From contig NC_090440.1 of assembly GCF_031143425.1 (NCBI RefSeq), positions 1,267,265,123 to 1,267,329,122 of the forward strand: DNA of 64,000 nucleotides, given 5' to 3'. This DNA is from Pleurodeles waltl (lineage: Eukaryota > Chordata > Amphibia > Caudata > Salamandridae). The position numbers and the translations under genes are program-made. The notes under the pieces are model-generated. The model was not told the DNA's origin. It made no database searches and saw only the letters and a program-made list of their open reading frames with translations. The number at the start of each line of letters is the position of its first letter. Position 1 is the first letter of the stretch. Positions 57,711-64,000 of the stretch are shown piece after piece.

Positions 57711-58833
57711 CCTACCACTGCTGATGAATAGGAGATGGAGACATACCCCTGTGTACAGACCCCTGGTGGACTTGGCAACACTGAAGGACAGGCACATTAT
57801 CCTCACCTATAGACTTAACAGGGCCACAATTACAGAGCTATGTGCCCCATTGGAGCATGACCTGATATCTGATATCCGTCACCCCACTGGTAACCCCCTC
57901 TTGTGCAAGTGCTATCTGTACTACATTTCCTGGCAACTGGTTCTTTCCAAGTGACAGTGGGCTTGACAGCAGGAATGTCACAGCCAATGTTTTCAATAGT
58001 GCTGACAAGAGTGCTGTCTGCCCTGATAAAACACATGTGCAGCTACATTGTTTTCCACCATGTTGAGGATTTGGCTGCAGTGAAGGACGAGTTTTATGCA
58101 ATGGGACATTTCCCCAACATAATTGGGGCGATTGATGGTACACATATTGTATTTGTCCCCCCTGGCAGAATGAACAGGTGTTAAGGAATAGTAAGAGTTT
58201 CCATTTCATGAATGTTCAGATGGTGTGCTTGGCCGACCAGTACATCTCCCAAGTCAATGCTAAGTATCCTGGGTCGGTGCATAATGCCTTTGTCTTAAGG
58301 GATAGCAGCATTCCAAATGTGATGGGCCAACTAAAGAGGCACAGGGTGTGGCTAATAGGTGAACCCTAGTTCCCACCCAGTAGATGTTGGTGTATGGTGT
58401 GGGCAATATAGGATAATGTGTGGCTGAATGTTGTCCCTCAATATTTGCAGGTGTCTCTGGTTACCTAAACCTATCATGGCTGCTGACCGCTGTGAAGAAT
58501 GCCAGGACAAGGGCAGAAGAACGTTTTAATGAGGCACATGGGCGAACCAGTAGGATCATTGAAAGGACCTTTGGCCTCCTGAAGGCCAGGTTCTGGTGCC
58601 TCCATCTAACAGGTGGATCCCTGTGCTACTCACCCAAGAAGGTCTGCCAGACAGTAGTGGCATGCTGCATGTTGCACAACCTGGCCCTCAGACGCCATGT
58701 GCCTTTTGTGCAGGAGGAGGAGACTGGAGATGCCCGTGTGGCAGCAGTAGACCCTGTGGACAGTGAGGGTGATGAGGCAGAGGATGAGGATGAGGACAAC
58801 AGCACACCAGTTATACAACAATACATCCAATGA
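57711..58833 (+). pseudogene. PIF/Harbinger DDE transposase (HARBI1-like), broken
   Basis: Plus strand. First part 57711-57890 (PLVDLATLKDRHIILTYRLN, LCAPLEHDLISDIRHPTGNP), then frame change, 57903-58184 with VLSALIKHMCSYIVF and first catalytic Asp in IIGAIDGTHI (about 58118-58147), frame change, 58187-58358 with VCLADQYISQVNAKYPGSVH (second Asp), a GT-AG intron 58359-58450, then 58451-58833 with RIIERTFGLLKARFWCL (Glu, about 58555-58605), VACCMLHNLALR and an acidic tail. The DDE triad can be seen; frameshifts make it inactive. It would cut and paste the element with help from the Myb-like partner. Start not resolved; an upstream exon near 53149 is possible. Confidence 0.85.
58359..58450 (+). 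other. GT-AG intron in transposase gene
   Basis: GTGAACC at 58359 and TTTGCAG at 58450 bound a 92-nt segment. WLIG before it and GYLNLSWLLT after it read in one frame once it is removed, matching the usual Harbinger transposase order. The acceptor has a T-rich lead. Confidence 0.75.
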
Positions 58834-59114
58834 CACACAGGTAGGACAGAGTAACTTTACATTTCAATTACTTTGGTTGTAATCTGTGTGGCAATGGCAT
58901 GCTATTATATCCAACTTCTATGCCCACTCACTGTTCCCTCTGGCAATTCGTTTTGCAGATGTTGGTGACTTGACATATACTCCTGGTGTGACCACAACAA
59001 CCAGCTACAGGCCATTCATCTATGCTCTTTCTATGGACAGTTAATTTGCAATGTTTGTTCCTGTTTCACATAATACATATTTGATATACATGACATACTT
59101 CAAATTGATTTTTT

Positions 59115-60782
59115 TCAAAGGGTGTTTATTGAAGTGCTAACATATAGGGGGCAAGTGCAATGGGATGGGGTGATGATGGAGGAAAGTCCATGGTATTGTT
59201 CCAGTCTGTTTGTAGCGTAGGTGCATTGTCCAAGGGGACATAGGAAGGGGAACAATGGCAGTTCAAGATGGACAGGGTGACTGAGTGGGACACAAGGGTG
59301 ACAATCAGAAGCGCCTCTTTTCCTGGTGGGGGTCTTGGCAAGTGTCTCTGGCTTCTGTCTGGATCGCAGGGAACGTTTGCGGGATGGTTCACCTTCTGCA
59401 GGGGGACGGGTGCTGGTGGCCTGTGAGTCCTGTAGTAGGGCCTCCTGGCCACCAGCGACAGCGGAAGTGGAAGGCTGTTCAGATGTCTGGATAGTGGCAG
59501 GGGCCTGCTGGTGTGAGACTGCCGCCCTCATAATGTTGGCCATGTCAGACAGCACCCCTGCTATGGAGGTCAGGGTGTTGTTAATGGCCTGCAATTCCTC
59601 CCTGATCCCCTGGTACTGTCCCTTCTGCAGCCGCCTGTTCTCCTGCACGTTGTCCAGGATCTTTCCCATCGTCTCATGGGAATGTTGATAGGCTCTCAGG
59701 ATCTCGGAAAGTGACTCCTGTAGAGTTGGTTCCCTGGACCCGGCCTCCCCCTGGCGCACAGCACTCCTCCCAGTTCCCCTGTTGGCCTGTGCCTCTGTCC
59801 CCTGAACCGTGTGCCCACTGCCAATGACCCCAGGTCTCTGGATGTCTTGTGTGTGAGGTGTGGCCTGGGGTTCCTGTAGAGGTGGGCACACTGCTGATTG
59901 ACGTGTCCTGGGGACAGAGGTGTGGGTAAGCTGGGTGGGTGCTGTGGTGTTGGATCCTGATGGTAGAGACTCTGTGGTGGTTTGTGACTGGGGTTGGGTA
60001 ACCGGCTGTCCAGTGGTCCCTGATGGGCCAGGTAGGTCATCCAGATCCTGAAGACCAGAGTTACTGTCATCACTGTGAGCGTCTTCTGTTGGGGGACTGG
60101 ATATTGCTGGCACCTCCTCTCCAGTGACATTGGCTGGGGTACCTGTGGGGATGTAAATGATGTGTTATGGTTGATGTGTCTGAAATATTGTACATCCGTG
60201 GCTTTCCCTCTATGGTTGGATTTGCCCTGCCAGCTTTTACTTATGTATGTTGCTATATGGTGGGATTGTTAGTTCTCTATGGTGTGCATGCTTCAGTAAT
60301 GAGTGTCCATGCAGGGCTGTGAGGGGTGTCCATGCATTGGTACAGCATGCAGGGCTTGGCATTGGGATGAGTGAGATGTAGTGGAGTGATGGGAGTTAGA
60401 GGGTGAGATGGCATGCAGGTATAGGGTGATAATAGTAAAGAGTTGACTTACCAGAATCCAGTCCTCCTCTAACTCTGGCCAGGCTCTCAGGATGCAATAT
60501 TGCCAAGACTTTCTCCTCCAATGCTGTGAGTTGTGAGGGAGGAGGTGGGGGACCACCACCAGTCCTCTGGATAGCAAGCTGGTGTCTTGCTGCTATGGAA
60601 CGTACCTTCCCCTGTAGGTCATTCCACCTCTTCCTGATGTCATCCCTAGTTCTTGGGTGCTGTCCCACGGTGTTGACCCTGTCCACGATTCTCCGCCATA
60701 GCTCCATCTTCCTAGCTGTAGATATCTGTTGCACCTGTGTTCCAAATAGCTGTGGCTCTACCCTGACAATTTCCTCCACCAT
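59115..60782 (-). CDS. Myb/SANT-like gene B of the Harbinger element, open across one intron
   Basis: Minus strand. Exon 1 from ATG at 60782 (or from further upstream; FTEEELRV precedes it) to 60452, intron 60451-60143 with GTAAGT donor and CCCACAG acceptor, exon 2 60142-59115; phase-1 junction keeps frame. About 450 residues. N-terminal Trp-containing helices MELWRRIVDRVN and IRKRWNDLQGKVRSIAARHQ are Myb/SANT-like; then PPPPP linker, Ser/Thr/Gln-rich middle, a helical part (LRAYQHSHETMGKILDNVQE, IREELQAINNTLTSIAGVLS), and a basic end RKRSLRSRQKPETLAKTPTRKR, a likely nuclear signal. The last 60 residues look like read-through into non-coding sequence. It is convergent with the transposase. 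Known role of the family: DNA binding to element ends and nuclear import of transposase. Confidence 0.75.
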
Positions 60783-61309
60783 GACCCTTAGCTCCTCCTC
60801 TGTGAAATGGGGGTGTCTATGTGTAGTGCGTGAGTGGTGTATAGGTGTGAGTAGTGTGTGGCTCTAGTTGTGTCAGTGGTCTTGGTGTTCGTCTGTTGCC
60901 AATGAATTGTATTCATCAAGAGTTGTGGGTAATGTGGGTGTGTGTTTTATAGTGGTGTGGGTTTGATGTGTGTATGGGTGTCAGCTGTGTGTTGTTTGAA
61001 TTGTCCAATGTGGTCTTGTTTTGTATGTGGGTGTCCATTGTGAGTGCGGCGGTATGTACCGCCAATTGTTTACCACCACTTAATGTCCGCCGTAGTGATT
61101 CGTGGGTCATAATGTGTTGGGTGTAGTTTTGTTGGCGTAACGGTGTGGGTTTTGATACCGCCAGTTTATCACTGACCTTTGGTCTGCCAGATTTGTGTGT
61201 GTGGCTGAGTTGTGTTGGATTGGTGTGTATGTGTCATACTATGGTGAACAGATATCCACCATCAGCGTGGCGGTAAGTGGGATTTGCCGCCGATGTCATA
61301 ATGAGGGCC

Positions 61310-62190
61310 TTAATGTTTAAAAATCGCCCAGCCAGGTTCTCATGACCATTGTTCAACCATGTCTGTTCCAAGACATAGTTCCAGTAAGCTATTTTTAATG
61401 TCAGGGATACGTCCTTGGCAACCACTGTGGGAGACTTCCAAAGGTCAATCATTTTCAGTTTCTCACACTGGAACTTAATGTAGTTCAGCCAAGGCGTAAT
61501 TACCTGTGAGTCGCTAGAAATTAGGTCAATCAAGGAGTCCCTATATAGTGTTGGTTCCCTGTATTTTCACAGCCTCACCCAATACAACAAGGGTTTTAAA
61601 GCTACCACCACATTTATAGGGTTTAGTGCTAAGTCCATCCTCAGTGGCACCAGTGACATGCCCTTTGGTAACTTGAGCATGTTCCTAAGGAAATTGTTCT
61701 CAGCTGTTAGAAGGAGTGTAGTATCCGTGAAACCCCTAATCTCTCCCTCATAAGTGGCTGCCATGAGTGCAGTAGCTTTTATATATCTGGAGAACTGGTG
61801 ACACTGCACCACCCCCGTTTCCTTCTGTTTCCTGCTGATTAGGTAAGCCTTCTTGATGAGAAGATTTTTGCTCTTCACCAACTGATGGCCCCAAGACATT
61901 GAATCAGAGTGTCGGACCCCTAAGTAGTCAAAGTGTTTGACTTGTTCGGTTGTGGCGCCATTGATGAACATTCTCCCTCTAAATGTCTTCTGGGTGTTTA
62001 TCCCCATAAATTTAGTTTTTGTTGGGTTAATTTCCAGACCCCTTGCCTTATAAAAGGCCACAAAGAAGTCAAGTTCTGCCTGAAGGCCCATTGGAGTTCT
62101 AGAGATGAGCAGGGTATCATTGGTGAACATTAATATTGGAAGCAGGGTTCCAACAAGCTTAGAGACACACGCTAACTTTGTGAAAACCAT
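61310..62190 (-). pseudogene. LINE-2 ORF2, RT palm/thumb and connection
   Basis: Minus strand. 62190-61567 is open: ILMFTNDTLLISRTPMGLQ (palm box FTND where FADD is expected, about 62116-62127), GLEINPTKTKFMGI, KHFDYLGVR, LKLPKGMSLVPLRMDLALNP. A frame change follows, then 61533-61313 (VSLTLKIAYWNYVLEQTWLN, then the Harbinger junction). It matches 22890-23720 of the first LINE collinearly. The altered palm motif alone would abolish RT activity. Confidence 0.82.
61533..62055. repeat. Tandem-duplicated segment, copy 1
   Basis: Begins AGGAGTCCCTATATAGTG and aligns without gaps to 63478-64000 at a constant offset of 1945 bp. By eye only three positions differ over 523 bp. The second copy runs off the end of the window. 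Confidence 0.93.
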
Positions 62191-63463
62191 TTAACTGCCC
62201 CATTAATGTAGAGACTGAAAAGTGTTGGGACCAGTACGCAACCTTGCTTTACCCCTCGACGAGTTGGAATCGGGTATGTTAAATTCCCCCGTGGTTCATC
62301 TGATTTTGGCATAGGTGCTTATGTGGAGTGCTCTCAAGATACGTATTAGGTCAGGCAGCACCCCATATCCTGCAAGTATTTCCCAAAAGTTATCCCTAGG
62401 GATCAAGTCGAAGGCTGCCCTAAGATCTATAAAAGCAACATACAGGTGGTCCCTCTTTAGGGTGACATACTTCCAACATAACATCTTCAAACGAAAGACC
62501 TGATCAACAGTGCTGATCTTGCTCCTGAACCCTGCCTGGGCATCCTCAAGGATATGATTGTCCATTACCCATGCTTGTAGTTTAGTCAGAATCTGTCTGC
62601 AAAAGATTTTTTGAGAATTGTCCAACAGGCTTATGGGTCTGTAGTTAGAGGGAACATCCCTACTTCCTTTTTTTAGTATGGGTACAATAACAGCTCCTAG
62701 CCAGGTCGGTGGAAAGGTCATGCCCTTCAGCATGGCGTTTTTCAATGCATTCAAGTAATGGATCCAGACATCTGGGTGTGAGAGGAAAAGTTCGCCAGGA
62801 ATACCATCCGGGCCAGGGGCCTTCTTCTTCATTTGCATTAGAGCTACCCTGGTTTCATCCTGGGAGAAATATGGGCACTCGGTCTCTACGTTAGCCTCCA
62901 TCTCAGGAGGGTCAGAAAAAGCCTCCAGGCCTACCAAGCAATCCCTCTCAATTAGTTCCTTCCTAATGCTTTCATCGTGTTCCACCCCCCCTCAATGTAC
63001 AGGGATCTGAAGTGCTCAGCCCAAGCTCCCGGTTGCGCTACTGCTTCAAGGTGGTTATCTATTAATTTCAAGCTGGATGCCACCAGTGACCAAAACGTCT
63101 TCTGATTCATACTCTTAAATGCATTGGTAAGCTCTTTCCATTGGGCCATCTCCCAGTTCTGTTTAGCCTTTTTTAGGATAGCCTTGTAGTTATTATTAGC
63201 AATGGTTATTTTTGGCTTGATTCGCTACTTCAAAGTGTCTAGGAGACCGAGCTTGGCCAACCATCAGTCCTTAGTGAACCATCCTGGGGCAACTTTGTTG
63301 GAAGCCCCTCTTTCCTAATTTTAGTAAACAGTGGCCTAAGCTGTTCCCTGAGCTGACAATGAACAAGAACCATATTGGGCTCATACCTCCTCAATGGTGT
63401 TACTTCAACTAGGTTATCCACAAAAAGTTTGCATATTGTAGTTTGAATTTCCGCATTATCCAT
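62191..63463 (-). pseudogene. LINE-2 ORF2, linker and RT fingers
   Basis: Minus strand. 63463-63239 (VEVTPLRRYEPNMVLVHCQL) matches the linker position; 63149-62952 (TNAFKSMNQKTFWSLVASS, like ALHGKDSKLFWKLVADKG in the first LINE); 62985-62296 is open with KKKAPGPDGIPGELFLSHPD, NYRPISLLDNSQKIFCRQIL, DAQAGFRSKISTVDQVF, YVAFIDLRAAFDLIPRD. Then RT continues after frame changes with LTYPIPTRRGVKQGC-type sequence near 62240-62290. No endonuclease motif was found in this stretch. Confidence 0.82.
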
Positions 63464-63477
63464 GACTTCTGACTTCT

Positions 63478-64000
63478 AGGAGTCCCTATATAGTGTTGGT
63501 TCCCTGTATTTTCACAGCCTCACCCAATACAACAAGGGTTTTAAAGCTACCACCACATTTATAGGGTTTAGTGCTAAGTCCATCCTCAGTGGCACCAGTG
63601 ACATGCCCTTTGGTAACTTGAGCATGTTCCTAAGGAAATTGTTCTCAGCTGTTAGAAGGAGTGTAATATCCGTGAAACCCCTAATCTCTGCCTCATAAGT
63701 GGCTGCCATGAGTGCAGTAGCTTTTATATATCTGGAGAACTGGTGACACTGCACCACCCCCGTTTCCTTCTGTTTCCTGCTGATTAGGTAAGCCTTCTTG
63801 ATGAGAAGATTTTTGCTCTTCACCAACTGATGGCCCCAAGACATTGAATCAGAGTGTCGGACCCCTAAGTAGTCAAAGTGTTTGACTTGTTCGGTTGTGG
63901 CGCCATTGATGAACATTCTCCCTCTAAATGTCTTCTGGGTGTTTATCCCCATAAATTTTGTTTTTGTTGGGTTAATTTCCAGACCCCTTGCCTTATAAAA
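63478..64000 (-). repeat. Tandem-duplicated segment, copy 2 (truncated by window end)
   Basis: Near-identical to 61533-62055. On the minus strand it holds the LINE RT thumb region (open 63952-63512) once more. It is preceded at 63460-63477 by sequence unrelated to that before copy 1, as expected at the junction of a 1945-bp tandem duplication. Confidence 0.93.

Larger units (their letters stand above)
52820..61309 (+). mobile_element. Harbinger-type DNA transposon, 8.5 kb, inserted in LINE-2
   Basis: Left end GGCCTTCATTACAACCCTGG (52820); right end reverse complemented GGCCCTCATTATGACATCGG (61309 inward). TTA lies on both sides (52817-52819, 61310-61312), the usual Harbinger duplication. Contents: a plus-strand DDE transposase (57711-58833), two minus-strand Myb/SANT-like genes (57260 to about 54800 and 60782-59115), a foldback insert (53407-54054) and tandem arrays (54301-55060). 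Transposase plus a Myb-like partner is the known gene set of PIF/Harbinger elements. A second Myb-like gene is unusual. Confidence 0.88.
52127..64000 (-). mobile_element. LINE-2 of window, minus strand, split by Harbinger element
   Basis: The 3' end lies near 52127, where the minus strand ends TAAAATACTACTACTACTA, a terminal microsatellite. The 3' UTR and ORF2 C-terminus occupy 52127-52816. The rest of ORF2 resumes at 61313 and runs towards 64000, beyond the window. Protein similarity to the LINE at 18485-24388 is collinear (ISRTPMGLQ, SLVPLRMDLALNP versus PLIPLRFDLALNE), so both belong to one family or two close ones. The 5' end, ORF1 and endonuclease are not visible. Confidence 0.82.

Overview
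This window looks like a piece of a giant, transposon-saturated vertebrate genome, most probably a salamander or newt (Pleurodeles-like). That assignment is inference. It rests on multi-kilobase LTRs, Gmr1-type Ty3/Gypsy elements, a large Harbinger-type DNA transposon and its short derivatives, and almost no host coding sequence. I found no convincing host gene, no tRNA or rRNA gene and no CRISPR array. Every sizeable coding region belongs to a transposon, and nearly all are broken.

Layout. 1-2536: a 383-bp tandem array (4.4 copies) running into a dispersed repeat that ends at TTAA. A diverged inverted copy lies at 4325-4690. 4690-14611: gene-free repeats, with a 122-bp tandem array, a 0.53-kb Harbinger MITE (7316-7846), AT-rich sequence, a 70-bp MITE and a solo LTR (11059-13312).

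14612-43031 is the centrepiece: one old minus-strand LTR retrotransposon ('Gypsy A', 14617-43026), bracketed by an exact 5-bp target duplication GTATC and blown up to 28.4 kb by nested insertions. These are (i) a plus-strand LINE (18485-24388) with 110-bp 5' monomers, itself hit by a 156-bp MITE; (ii) a 3.0-kb solo LTR of a second family (25996-29036); and (iii) a hairpin-rich element starting near 30791, which in turn received a whole plus-strand 'Gypsy B' (31287-41086). Both Gypsy elements have the domain order gag-protease-integrase-RT-RNase H, the Copia-like order known for Gmr1-like elements.

43032-52126: gene-free dispersed repeats. They include three more copies of the hairpin-rich family, a 780-bp MITE with TTA target duplications, and a diverged minus-strand solo LTR (about 48700-50501).

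52127-64000: a minus-strand LINE related to the first, split by an 8.5-kb Harbinger-type element (52820-61309, TTA on both sides). The Harbinger element carries a broken plus-strand DDE transposase and two minus-strand Myb/SANT-like genes. One of these is open across a well-defined intron. The last 523 bp of the window repeat 61533-62055 at a 1945-bp offset with three mismatches.

The mobile genes can be read as a stratigraphy: in four places, target-site duplications and resumed domain homology show which element was inserted into which.
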